From contig NC_035793.1 in the NCBI RefSeq assembly GCF_001653235.2, forward strand, positions 2,046,001 to 2,110,000: a stretch of DNA of 64,000 bases, written 5' to 3'. The notes below the pieces were generated by a model. That model was not told where the DNA came from. It made no database searches and was given only the letters and a program-made list of their open reading frames with translations. Below, piece after piece: positions 11,592 to 23,191 of this stretch. The stretch is from Pochonia chlamydosporia 170. Lineage: Eukaryota; Ascomycota; Sordariomycetes; Hypocreales; Clavicipitaceae. A program made the translations under genes and the position numbers. Every line of letters begins with the position of its first letter. The stretch's first letter is position 1.

Positions 11592-13772
11592 ATGGCTCCC
11601 AAGGAGCCGTTCAAAGTGCACTCTTTGAGCAAGCACATTGAAGACACGAAGAAGGGTCTCAGTGCAGAGGCGCAGTACAACAGGCGGCCCATGGGTAAAC
11701 CGGCCATCTCAATCAAGAGAGAAGCCGGCGCCATAGCCAAGAGCATTTTCGGTAACAACAGCGACGACGAAGATAGCGAAAGCAGCAGCGGAAGTAGTGA
11801 CGAGGACGGCTCCGACTTTTTGCGCAAACTTGCTCCTCAAAATGCAAAGGCAACAGCAACTGCCGCGCAAAAGAAACCAACCAAGCAGGACGAGATAGCG
11901 GACAGCGACGAAGAGCGCCGATCAGCCGCCAAAAATGGCGCGTCCTCCAAACAGAAGGGGTCTATTAAAACTCGAGAGTCTTCACCTGATGACTCCAGCA
12001 GCGAGTCTGAGTCCGATTCGGACGTGGAGACCGGGTCAGCCAAAGGTGAACAAGAAGTGAAAACAAACGGGGTGCCCCGGAAAGCTGTCACAGCTTCATC
12101 GAGTTCAGCCTCCAGCTCTGGCTCTGAGTCGGAAGAGAATGAAAATGACGACAGCAGCAGCGATGACAGCGATAATGAAGGTCCCACAAAGGCAAAAATA
12201 ACAAAAACCAATCCATCAAGCTCTTCGGGGGAATCGAGCGATAACGACAGCGACTCTGAAAGCGAAGACGAAGGCGAACCAGAGGTTGTAACGAAGCCTA
12301 AATCGGCGATAAAGCCTACCAATGGCACTTCCACAACCGCGACTTCTGAAACTAGCTCCAGCGGCGAGGATAGTGACAGCGATGAGGCGGCCGATGTCGA
12401 ACCAAATGCTATCGTAAAGAGCAAGAAGAGTGCCCCTAGTGAATCATCGGATGAGTCTTCTGAGGAGTCTTCTGGGGACGAAGAAGATGCGGATGCGTCA
12501 ATGCATATTGTCGATCGCCAACAAGGTCGCCAGTCTGCAGTCCCAGACTTCATTGCCCCAGATTTCGTGCTTCGCAAGGGTAATGAAGGATCTAATGGCC
12601 AGGATGTTGCCAGTATTTGCAGCCAGGCCAATTTGCAAGGGAAACAAGTCTGGTACTTCACCGTGCCAGCTAACGTCCCGATCTCTGTTATCCAGAATAT
12701 GGAGATTCCCATGAACCAGTCTCAGCGGGGCGATGGTATTTTTTCCCATGATGGAGAAGATTACGGAATATCTATGGATAGCATGACACCCAAGAGCTCG
12801 ATACAGATCCTAATCCCCTCTCCGGACGGAGCTCGATATCATTCAGGTTCGATTTTCTTGACAAAGTCATACTCCTCTTTGTGACCAGACTGCTAACTAG
12901 ATATGTCTGTTACAGCCTCTCGATCCATCAACCAAGTAATGCAGGTCAAAAAGATTACCCAGCTTGGCGAATCGTCACCCAATACTTCTTCAGCCGGCCC
13001 TGCTCCTAAGCGAGCACCTAAACCACAACCCGAGGGGCTCAAAGCAAGGTATCAGCCATTCGGTATAAGCAGCCCCATGGGCCAAATAGGCGTAGACCTC
13101 TCGTTCCAGGTTGAAAACGACACTGAGATGGCTGATGCCGCCACACTTGCTACCCCATCTAGCAGCGCTCAAGGGAAGGTTGAGAAGAAGGACAAGAAGA
13201 AAAAGCAGAAAGACGGTGAAGGAAAGGAGACCGAGACTCCTCGTAAGGGCAAGAGAAAGCATGCCTCCTCTGAAGATGATGCTGCCGCTGCTGCAGAGCA
13301 ACTTAAGGAGGAGAATCTGTCAGCGGAGACCAAATCCAAGAAGCAAAAGACTCACCGCGAGGCAAGCCCTGATCTCGGATCCGACGCCCAATCCTCAACT
13401 GCTGCCTCCAAGAAACGAGCAACACTTGTCGTTCCCACTATACCTTCATCAACGCCTTCTTCCAAATCCAAATCCAGCAAAGCCAAGACTGAAACTCCAG
13501 TATCAAAGCCTCGCGAAACAACAGTGCCTCTGCCTAACGTCCCTGGATCATCTCAGCCCAAGGTCTCTCCTGTCCCTGTCCCTCAGCCAGGTGTTCAATC
13601 GACACCTCTTTCGGGCAAGGGCGAGAAGAAATCCAAGAAGAAGAAGGCTAAGGCTAACGAAGCTACGGTTGATACGCAGCAGAGCCCTCCTCCAAGCGCA
13701 CAACCCTCGGGCAGGACGAACAAGACCAAGGTTACTCCTGTGCCTATGCCCAAGCTGAACACGTCAGGCTAG
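11592..13772 (+). CDS. RPA34: RNA polymerase I subunit RPA34.5-like, with long acidic Ser-rich extension
   Basis: A 703-aa protein from exons 11592-12846 and 12916-13772; the intron has a consensus CTAAC branch and a TTACAG acceptor. The core at about residues 318-450 has the RPA34.5 pattern: DFIAPDFVLRK, then QVWYFTVPANVPIS, a gap, and HDGEDYGIS. In yeast the A34.5/A49 heterodimer promotes Pol I initiation and elongation. Before the core lie about 300 residues dominated by Ser, Asp and Glu blocks (SSSGSSDED-like), as in nucleolar Nopp140/Srp40 proteins. After it comes a Lys-rich tail (KKDKKKKQK; KKSKKKKAK) suitable for nucleolar targeting. The first Met after the upstream in-frame stretch, with MAPKEPFKVHSLSK, is taken as start. 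The yeast protein is only about 230 aa, so this form is much extended. Confidence 0.82.
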
Positions 13773-15472
13773 GTGCCTAGACGCAGTTCGTCGCAGTATT
13801 TCAATTGGTCAAAGAAGACCATGAAACGATGATCAGGAGAACGCATGTATTCTCAATAACCGTTTGCTATGGATTGAGAGACCCATGATAGGCCATGAGT
13901 CAACTCGTCCGAGAGAGTAAATATGGGAGGAAGTTCTCTCCACAGCAAAATGTGGAGGAGGGAGTAGGGGTTTGACTTTGCACAGCTAAGGTGCTTGGCG
14001 TTTTCGGAAAAAAAAGGATATGTTTGGCATTGATTTCAATGTGTTTTTGTTTCATCATTTGCAGCTATCTGCATCGGAAAAGTGCAGAATCTTTTGCTTT
14101 TCACCCCGAGCTGAGAAGGTCAAAATAGGCCAATGTAACTGGTATGAAGACATGGTGGTCACCTAGAGGATGACATAGGATGAAGGTAGTGAAATGAACC
14201 AACTATATCGCACATGTCTCGTGCTATGTGTACGTCTTGGTGATTTCTGACCGGATCACGCACAGGATATAATGTTTGCATACCAGGCTCGGAAATTTTG
14301 CACACAATACTTGTGTCCTGTGGTATAAAGTCATATTGACAAAGCTTTTTTAGCAAGTCCTTCGCTCTTATTATGACGGGAGCATGCATTGCGTACGAGT
14401 TTCTCTCTAGGATCAAGACGAGTAAGAATCTTGTTCGCAGGGCATCTATCAGGTCAAGTGTCGCTGTAGTCAAACTAAAATCACCTCTACAGGTCCATCA
14501 AAGTCCCATCGCGGGTATTAAGAGACTTTTGGCACACAGACCTCTTCGTGTAGGACAAGTCGCGCCAAGCACGATTCTCGAAATAGTAATACGCACAGAA
14601 CACCTCCACCTAAACCAACAGCACAGAGGAAAGACAAACCACAGCACATCACAGCCTCCGAATATGAGTGAGAAACTTACACGCACCACCAAACCAATCT
14701 CACACGACCCCCTGACGAGAACGGTCAGGGGCTTCAAACATCCCGACTGCACATGCCACATGTGGCGCTCACACTTCCCTATCCGCGACAAGGGTGACCA
14801 GGCCAGAGGTTGCCCTTCCTCTCTCACATCATGTTGATCTTGACAAGGTGTGTCAGAGCAAGGGAGCACAGGCAAAGGCGTCCAGACAAAAAGTCGAATA
14901 AGTCTGTCAATTTGCTACATTTGCAAGGCGCAGTCACTATTTTGGAACGTCATGACCAGATGGCAGTGTTGGGTTGATGCGAACTGTCGGAGAAGGGGCT
15001 TGGATGCCTTGGCATGCAAGCACTCAGTTGCTTCCCAAAGGGGAACAAACGATGTTGTTGAATGGAGGATCAAGCTTCGGGCTCTGCGGGAGCAAAAGCA
15101 CCTCAAATTATCCGGAGTCCAAGCTTGAGGTCTGTGTGAAGCGCCTCCCGAATCAGCCTATTCAAAGGCGTTGGTCTTCATCTCCACAGAGTGAAGGGCA
15201 AACAAAACGGTGCGTTACCCCTGCTTGATAGGAAACAAGCCAAAACGACTATTTTCTGTGCGGGCGCCAAATGAAATGGGTGAAAACAGACGTTTGATTT
15301 ATCAGGCCCCTGTACCTATATTGTGTTCATTTCCAGAATGCTTCATGTTCCTGGGGAGCTGTTTCGTCAGGATTACTAAGATGGAAGATATTGGATGTTT
15401 TGCATTGAGGTATGGGTCGGGACCGAACTGACGACAAGCGAGAAATAAAGAAGGGACCAAAAAGGAAAGGAC

Positions 15473-15476
<4 letters not shown>

Positions 15477-15503
<27 letters not shown>
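15477..15503 (+). repeat. Poly(A) tract, 27 bases
   Basis: An uninterrupted run of 27 A, preceded by an A-rich GAAATAAAGAAGG-type stretch. It could be a simple mononucleotide repeat or the tail of an old retroposed sequence. No transposon gene is visible next to it. Confidence 0.9.
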
Positions 15504-15888
15504 CTCAGTTTTCTTTCCATGAGCCCAACTCTTCAGACTTTACTAACAACTCCGGTGTCACCGCTGGTCCATTACTCGGCGTCCATCACCAGGTGGATCA
15601 GTCGGATACTAGAGGGTTCCTGGTAGATGGAGACGATTATCCAAATGATCTAGTCTGTCTTTACTCTTGACCAGCGCTTGAGATCGGGACCAGCGGCTCC
15701 TTTGTGCTAATGATGGGTACGGGTGAAGGACCAGGCCATTTTGGACGAGAAGCTCTCCAAGCGTATACGCGAGTTCCCGCTTCAGGGGTGAGCCTGGAGG
15801 TGTTGCGTTCTATCGAAAAGCATGTGAGAGTCTCTAATGTTTGGCTTTGGGGCCAAAATGGTGCGCATCATAAGAACTGAACATAAAT

Positions 15889-15904
15889 TACTCCGTACTC
15901 CGTA
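15889..15904. repeat. Overlapping pair of TACTCCGTA motifs
   Basis: Two 9-mers sharing two bases (15889-15897, 15896-15904). A single copy follows at 16924-16932. The mirror-strand pair occurs at 62498-62513. Confidence 0.6.
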
Positions 15905-18900
15905 TCACCAACAGAAAACACACATTTTCCATTGAGTTTAAGACGTCAAAACTTGGGTTCCCGCAGTTGGCACCACAGCCAATGAAATGCCTTGACGCCA
16001 GCGGGAAGAGTAAAAAAAAACTCAGCAGACGATGGAGATGAACTTTCTGACCTTCAGAATGCCCAAGTGGATACCCCCAAGCCCAGGAGAGGATGGAGTC
16101 GTGGGAGATTAGATTCAGACCCAGTTCGTCTGGGCTGACGTGATGGACATGGAGCCAGCAGCCCATGGAGTGTTGGCTTGGCCATTTTGATTTCCCGGTA
16201 CGCGGATTATCGTGAAGCCAGGCGCAAATGGAAAGCTATTTTTGCACCCCCTGCCAGAGTTGACAACATGGCTCTCCCATCACCAGCAAAGTGTCCTACT
16301 CGTTATGGATGTTCGTAAGGCAATCTCTGTCAGACAATAGAGTACTTTGTCGTCACGGAGAAGTAGCTTCTCGATTTAGTGAGCTCTACGGACCATGAAC
16401 AGCCGACATGGTGTTAGTTAGCGGTGTATTAGTATTTGTTGAAACGCTCTCCGCATTAGGGACGGAGATGCATATTGTCTCGGTCCCTTTTCCACCGCAC
16501 AGCAGTGATTGAGGCTTACCAGTCAAACCATCTACTAACCATGCACGTCTCAAAGAGTGCCTTCTGTCCCAGCAAGACGTTCTGTTTCTGTCTCTGATCT
16601 TGCATATGGCCGGGCGGGGTATTGTTTCAAGCTTCATTGATGTCAGGCGTTTGGCGCGATGGCGGTGGTTGACGGAGATTGTTCGAGTGAGATGCGAGAG
16701 AAGCGGAGGTACAACCTCATCATGTACTGGTACGCCAAAGCCTCCAAGTTTGAGCTCCCTTGAATGCCAAGACCGCAGGTGACTAGTTGTGTCAGTCTGT
16801 TCGTCACTAGGTCCATCTAGGTCTGGCGTGTCGAGATGGCGACCAGACATCTGAGGGCTCAGTCAGGCCCTTTTTAGCCCCGTTCCAAGACGAAGAGTCG
16901 CCTAAAGCTTCAGCCGCTTAGGTTACTCCGTACAGTACAATTCTCATCTTGTCAAGAATGGGGGGCTCTTCTCGCACACTAGACGATTCCATGCTGTAGA
17001 TGCCGCTCACATGTCGTCATTCGTCTGCCAACCCAAACCCTCTCTTCGAACACGCCATGTGTATCTGCTCACGCTACCGGGAGCCACGATTGGTCTCCAT
17101 GGCACCAGAGTGCATACAAGAAACTGCACATGACATGCCACTGTGAGTGCCTACAGATCTAGCTCAAGGTGCTGTCATTGTGTCGAAGCGTGATGCAGAC
17201 TGTCGACCCGAGGTGGGCAAGAACATAGCAGGGAACCCCAAAATGGTGCCCGAATTGACCATCAAGGATTCCGAACCAGGAGCACCCAGTACTACAGAAG
17301 AGCCCTTCTCCAACACACAAGGAGGACTGTTGGCAAGAGCACTCCCGCTTGGGAATTTTCCCGCCCGGGGAAGACACTTCAAATGTTGACCTTTCAGCTC
17401 GTGGCCCAGACGGGTATCCGGAGGCCTTACCGCGACAACGCGTTCAGACCACTGAGGAGCCCTGTCGCCCTTCAGGAAATTACTCTCACAGGGGTCCTTG
17501 TGCAACGCACGCGACTGTCTTGTGCTTGGTAGCCCAATTGACTTGGCTGAACCAAGACGTTCAAATTGGATCGGCACTGTCACTCCACGGGAAGCCAGGG
17601 AAAGGAGGTGGTCGTGCGCCGTGGAAGTCCACGATATGAGCATCGCCGCAGCGACCAACGAGGCCGCCAACGAGAATTGTGACTTGCATATCAAACTGCC
17701 CAGAGTTATGAGCCATGTTTCCCAGCCTCACCTTGAGAACATGCCACTGTTCACACCGGTGGATCCAGATTTCGGGTTGTCAGGGTCCAGAGCTGGTGGC
17801 TGCCCTGCTTGCTGACGGTAGCTTCTGCAGGCCAGCGATCAATTGTCCAATGTCAGGGCCTGTGGCATTTGAGGCGCCCAGTGCTACTCCCGTCCAGCCG
17901 CCCCGTCGTCAATTGGTTTCGAAGCGGATTAGGTGGTGGCTTTGGAGCTCGATGCATAACAGTTCCAGTGATCCAATAATTGTGGTGGCTGCTGGCCTCG
18001 TGGCTCTTTGTCCCTTCGAAAGAGGCTTTCGCCAAGAACCCATTTGTTGTCCAGTTGCCATTTCGTCCTCCAGACATCAGGTTTGTGATGGTCGGATGGC
18101 TCGGGATGAGCCATCAAAGCTCTCGTGCGGCAGTTCGCATTTCTCGGTCCGCACGTATTGGTCCAACAACTTGTCTCACCTTGATTGACTCGCCAAAACC
18201 AAAGGGTCTGGTCCCTTGAGATGGTCTCCCCTTCCGATGCCGCCCCCCAGTGCCATTTGTCGAACAATGTTGGATTGTAGCAATTACAGCACCGACGAAA
18301 TCGACGGCAGCGACGAAACAAAATCCAGCTCAAGGCAGCCAACAAGCTGGTCGACACTTGGCATCGGCGATCCAGAGCTATAGGGACAGCTTCAACCACG
18401 ATTGTGTCGCTGACTTACACGACTGTCACCATTGTAGCCTTGGAACAACGAGGGGCGAATGGATTCTCAAAGCTGAATTTCCAGGTGTACAAGCCAAGTT
18501 GAAGTGTTTCCACCGCTTCTTCTTTGGTACAAAAGAGTATCAGTCCTGGTGCTGTCTCATGACCTGCCCCTCTCCTCAATGACACCTTGGACGCAGGATC
18601 CAGTGCAAATCAGTGCCTTGGTATGGGATTGGCGATGGGAATAACCAATTTGTGTCATGGCTTTCCTGCCACTGAATATCTCGACCCATGCAATTTCAAC
18701 CATTTTTGCGCGGCTGACGCCATTAGATGCAAGACGCAGCGTTGCCATCACCGACTTGTACGAAGGTGTTGATAACTGATCAAAATAATGTCGTCGGATT
18801 CTCAAATCCGGGATCTCATCTGCCGGTAATATGCGGAGGCTCATGCTAACGGAGCATCACGCACAAAATATGTGGCCCACGGCATTTGCCAACCTCCGTT

Positions 18901-20155
18901 ACCGACCGCCAGTGTGGAGTTCGGAGGTGGCAGAAATGACCATCCGTTGACAAACCATGGGGAACGACCAGAGTAGTGCATCTTGGCCAAGAGATGGTGT
19001 GCGGCGGAGAGTATGATCGATGTCGATGTTCATGATTCCCTGTCTGCAAGCTCCTACCAACCACCGAATCGAGGACAGACCAACCCTACCTTTTCCCAAG
19101 CGACCGAATGGCCGTCACCACTCGGCCGACAAGTGAACAGTCCTGCACTTTTGTGTCGGGCTTGTAGCAGATAGAAATTGGTTACTCATGCTTTCAGATA
19201 ACCTCGGACTTCACCAGAAGTAAGCTGCTGCACGTGGTGATTGACTGAACATGACGTTGCTGGCCACGTCAATCGCCAAGGCTGAGCGTAAGCGCACGTC
19301 GGGCCCTGTCCCTGCCCAACTTGATCTGAAAGTACCTTTGTGTGGTAGCAGGCAGCAATGCTACTTTTCGATCTCTGAGGACAGAAGACTGCATTGAATC
19401 CAACTGGACGTAATAAGCGTCGTGATATGCTAAGCCAACATCAGGCGCATTAGTGAGGATTCATTGCCAAGGTAGCTTAGTCGATTAAGGCAGAGTACCG
19501 GAAGCCATGACGACACTGCGCAGAAAAAAGAGATCCCCTAAGGCCCTGGCATCGCCACTTTTCAACGGAGAGGTCGAGCGGGAAGTTCTTGATAGCACTT
19601 GCTGAGTAACCACTGCCACAACACGGCGTCAGATGCGGAGAGCTCTCAGATTGGAAGACACCAGCCCAGTGGAAGAAAAAGAATTAGCGATGGATCCTGA
19701 CGAGGCCTCGGTCGCGTGTTGTGCCCATGGCCAGGTTTCGCCGGCGCCGTGGCAGTCGAACAATGACCAGGACGGCCTCAAAATCTGGCGTGCCCCGGAC
19801 AGACGCACATTGTTAGAAACCCGAGCCCGCCAATCCGGCATCCGGCATGGCTTCAATTCACCTGGGCTGGACCTGGCTCGGTCAAAGACGCTCGGTCTCG
19901 CTCTTGCCCTCCAGCTCCCGAACTGTGAAGGACGATGCAAAGACAAGTGCGGCTTGAAGCAGATTGTAGCCAATGTTAACCCCTGCTTGGACTCTGGTGG
20001 CACCCGGCTCAGTCCACTGCAATTTCCAGCCACGATCCGCTCTGCCACTTCAGGCTGGACCAGAGACAGAGGATTGAGTGGTAGTGGACTCCCAGTCAGT
20101 GAGCGCTACAGCCGATGACCACCCAAACGGAGTTTAGCGCATGGGTTTCTGCTCA

Positions 20156-20171
20156 TTTTTTTTTTTTTTTT
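20156..20171 (+). repeat. Poly(T) run, 16 bases
   Basis: Uninterrupted 16-base T tract in the distal AUR1 upstream region, followed after a short gap by further T/C-rich sequence. Confidence 0.85.
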
Positions 20172-20817
20172 CGCGTTTTTTCTCTCCCGCACCCTGCAAG
20201 TTCGCTCCCGCCAATTTCCCAGGCCCCTAATATGGGAAGTGTACTTGTGGCCCATGTACCAGTACTGGTGCCGCAGCTTCCGGCGTCTACGTCTCACCGT
20301 CTGGTTGGTCAGCGCTCACACGACCAGACACCTGTTCAGTCTGCACAGCTTGCCCAACAGTGAGTTGGTCGCGCGACATCAGCACATTCCCGCACCATTA
20401 GGGCGCAAAGTCCACCAAGCCCTTTCCAATCCCACTGAAAATCAGATGTTCCAGCGTCAGACTCAATTGCCCGACAGCTGGAGCCGGGGGCCTAGAGGCC
20501 ATGAACAGGAGCAGACATGGGAGCCGGCGAGAATTGTGTTCAATGTTGCTTTGTGTTGTGCAACATCAGCTTCGACACGATACCTCCTTCATCGTCTCAA
20601 GTGCGTACCTGCGAACTCTGCAGGTTGACGCAGATGCTGCTGTTCTCAACGTTTTGTGCACCTGTCCTGGTCCAGTCTGGTCCTGCTGCTTCCATGTCGA
20701 GTTTCTGCGTCTGCTTCTACATCTGTTTCTGTGCATCCAGCCAGTAATTGTCTATGACCATTTGATGTCCACTCGCTCGCGCCGCCTGGAGAGCCACGAA
20801 AAACCCCGTCCCGGCCA

Positions 20818-20957
20818 CCAGACCAGACCAGACCTAGCCCGAAGTAATCATTCGCATTCCCCATCCCCATCCGCTCATGCTCCTCCCCATCCATCACCCA
20901 GAAGCCCGTCCCGTCCATGTCGTAAGAGCCATCACCCACCAGACCAGCCCAGCCAGA
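20818..20957. repeat. CCAGAC cluster in the AUR1 upstream region
   Basis: Three CCAGAC copies overlapping by one base at 20818-20833, then further copies at 20939 and 20952. These match the motif clusters at 4151-4227 and 41935-41945. Confidence 0.55.
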
Positions 20958-20989
20958 CCCGACTGGACTGCACTGTCTGCCCTACCAGC

Positions 20990-21673
20990 CAAGCCAAGCC
21001 TAAGCCTCTTCTCTCCATGTCTGTCTCTCTCACGCACACACACTCGCTCACGCGCACACCCCCCCAAGGGCCCATCGGCTGTCCTTGATCTAAACCTGGC
21101 CCGCTTGCTCCGGAGCCTGCCTACCAGCCCGCCTCTTCGTCTCCCATTCCTCTTTCCTGTGGCCCTCTTTTTAGTTCCTCATCCGCCTCTTTTGCTTCCT
21201 CTTGCTCACCCCCCGTTGCTCTCCTCCTACTCAGCGATCTCCCTCACCTTCTCCTTCCTCCCGCCCACGACTTTTTCCTTCTTCTCTTTTGCTCACACGT
21301 GCCTCGAGTCGCGAATCCATCCGGAAATCCTCAACGCCGCCGACCAACTCGATCATCGTGGCACGTGCCGAGAACCGTTTCGTCAACATCTGACAGTCTT
21401 GACGGCGTCCCTTGACTCTTGAAGACTCTCCTCGGAAGACCCGGTTCCCGCCCAGCTTTGGATTATGAGATAGAATTTGGGTATCTTTTTTAATTTCAGA
21501 TATTTGGACCCGACCCCGACGAGACTCTGCCGCCAGCGAAACGCATCGTTCCTTGTTGCTGTGCGCCAGACCTCACTCGCCTCCTCGCGATCTGAGTACG
21601 TCTCGTCGAGTCTCAACAACCTTGTTCTCCCCCGAGTCGCAATCGTGGCTTCACTTCCGCCGATATCACTACC
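20990..21673 (+). promoter_or_regulatory. Pyrimidine-rich AUR1 promoter / 5' leader
   Basis: Long C/T-rich stretch (dense CTCTC, CCTCTT and CACACACA-like runs at about 21010-21340) leading to the AUR1 start at 21674. Such CT tracts are a common feature of fungal core promoters and leaders near the transcription start. The precise start site cannot be read. Confidence 0.45.
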
Positions 21674-23191
21674 ATGAAGGATCTTCCCGGCTCAGCTCCG
21701 GGAAAGCCGGTTCTGCCATCGTTATGGACTGAGAATCTTACCATCGCATTCCTAAATCGTCTTCCAAACCGCTACCACGTTGGCCGACGACGTGCCCGGT
21801 CAAAGTCAAAGACAACTCACCCGGGCGCAGAAGATATCACCACCCTACGAACCTCTTTCAATTTCTGGGATGGCCTGCGGGATCTGCAACGGCACAAGTG
21901 GCGCGCATCAGACTTGCAATACATCTTTCTCGCCGGATTGACCCTCTTTTCCCTCTGGATAGCTCCTCCCGCTCCCGCTCTGAAATTTTTTGCTCTGGTC
22001 GGCGCTTCTTGGATATTTCTCATGCCGGCGACTCGACAGTTCTTCTTGCCCGCTGTGACGATATGGGTTTGGCTTGTCTACTTCTTCTGCAGTCGGTATG
22101 TACTTGTTGAGTTTTGCCCCTCCGACATGCCCTTTGTTGGCATTCCGTAATTCAACCCGTACCAACGCAAAGTATCCCCATGTTCGGCCCGCCATTACTG
22201 ACATGTGCTCTTCCATAGCTTCATCCCATACGATTACAGACCCCATATCTGGGTTCGAGTGCTCCCAGCTCTCGAGAATGTACTGTACGGCGCCAATCTG
22301 TCCAACATCCTCTCTGCCCACAAGCACGCCATTCTTGACATCCTGGCTTGGCTTCCATACGGCATCATTCACTTCGGGGCTCCTGCCGTGTGCTCCCTCC
22401 TCATGTTCATCTTCGCCGCGCCTGGAACGACCCCAGTGTTCGCACGCACCTTTGGTTGGATGAGCATACTCGGTGTAACTATTCAACTCGTGTTCCCTTG
22501 CACACCGCCTTGGTACGAAAATGAACATGGTCTAGTACCAGCCGCCTACGGAATGGAAGGCTCGCCTGCTGGTCTTGCTCGCGTTGACAAGATCTTCAAT
22601 ATTGACCTCTATACGACCAACTTCACAAACGCACCTCTACCATTCGGCGCATTCCCTTCGCTGCATGGAGGTTACGCCGTGCTGGAAGCTCTCTTCATGA
22701 GCCACTGCTTCCCTCAGTTCCGCATGTTCTTCATTGGCTATGTCGGCTGGATCTGGTGGTCTACCATGTACCTCAGCCATCACTACGCCATTGATCTTGT
22801 TGGCGGAGGACTTATTGCAGCTGGGTTCTTTTACTCGGTCCGAGCTCGCTACTTGCCTCAGCGCCAGGCTGACAAGATCACGCGATGGGAATACGAATAT
22901 GTCGAAATCGGAGATCGCCACCGCGTTGCGGACGAGGAATACGGACAGGAATACTTCAGTCTCGGATTGCTTGATCAACGTCGAGAAAACTCGAGCGATG
23001 GTTGGACGCTAGGAAGCAGTTCCAGCTGTAGCTCTAGCAGTGGCACTCTGAGCCCAACAATCTCTGAGGACACTGTCCCAGGCATGATGGTCATGGACAT
23101 GGCAAGTAATGGCCAAATATGGGACGGCACCGCGCCTCCCCGAGACGTCGAATTAAGCGAAGTCGTAGTTGTCCGACAACAGCAGAATTAG
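21674..23191 (+). CDS. AUR1: Inositol phosphorylceramide synthase catalytic subunit Aur1
   Basis: Golgi multi-pass enzyme that transfers phosphoinositol from phosphatidylinositol to ceramide; its yeast orthologue is the target of aureobasidin A. Exons 21674-22095 and 22219-23191 give 464 aa (phase-2 intron at an Arg codon, donor GTATGT). Hydrophobic helices begin at about residue 75. PAP2-type catalytic motifs are present: FGAFPSLHGG (His about 290) and MYLSHHYAIDLVGG (His about 329, Asp about 333). The QLVFPCTPPWYE segment is also diagnostic. The residue after the motif-2 histidine is Gly, where yeast has Ser. The C-terminus after about residue 360 is cytosolic, with a Ser-rich run. It is convergent with the CaM kinase. 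Confidence 0.95.

Larger units (their letters stand above)
13773..21673. other. 7.9-kb gene-empty intergenic region upstream of AUR1
   Basis: No gene can be supported. The longest frames (19633-20118 with its antisense partner 19629-20048, 17164-17694, 16386-16850) are unrecognisable, overlap on both strands, and lack splice-linked continuation. Base composition is not strongly AT-rich, so there is no obvious RIP-degraded transposon. Recognisable contents are a 27-base poly(A) tract, TACTCCGTA motifs, CCAGAC clusters, a poly(T) run and, next to AUR1, a pyrimidine-rich leader. Confidence 0.5.

Noticed and set aside
11837..12712. 291-codon minus-strand frame opposite RPA34.5
   Set aside because: A mirror of the Ser/Asp/Glu-rich coding strand (it reads as Ser/Leu repeats); an artefact of repetitive codons.
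17164..17694. 176-residue minus-strand frame with a hydrophobic N-terminus that looked like a small secreted protein
   Set aside because: The apparent start is TTG; the first ATG removes most of the signal-like segment. It also overlaps open frames on the other strand and has no recognisable motif.
19466..19500. tRNA A-box-like sequence (GGTAGCTTAGTCGATTAAGGC)
   Set aside because: No B box (GGTTCRANNCC) at the right distance and no foldable acceptor stem.
19629..20118. Overlapping open frames on both strands (139 and 161 residues)
   Set aside because: Mutually antisense, no domain, no splice-linked continuation; typical of chance frames in GC-balanced DNA.
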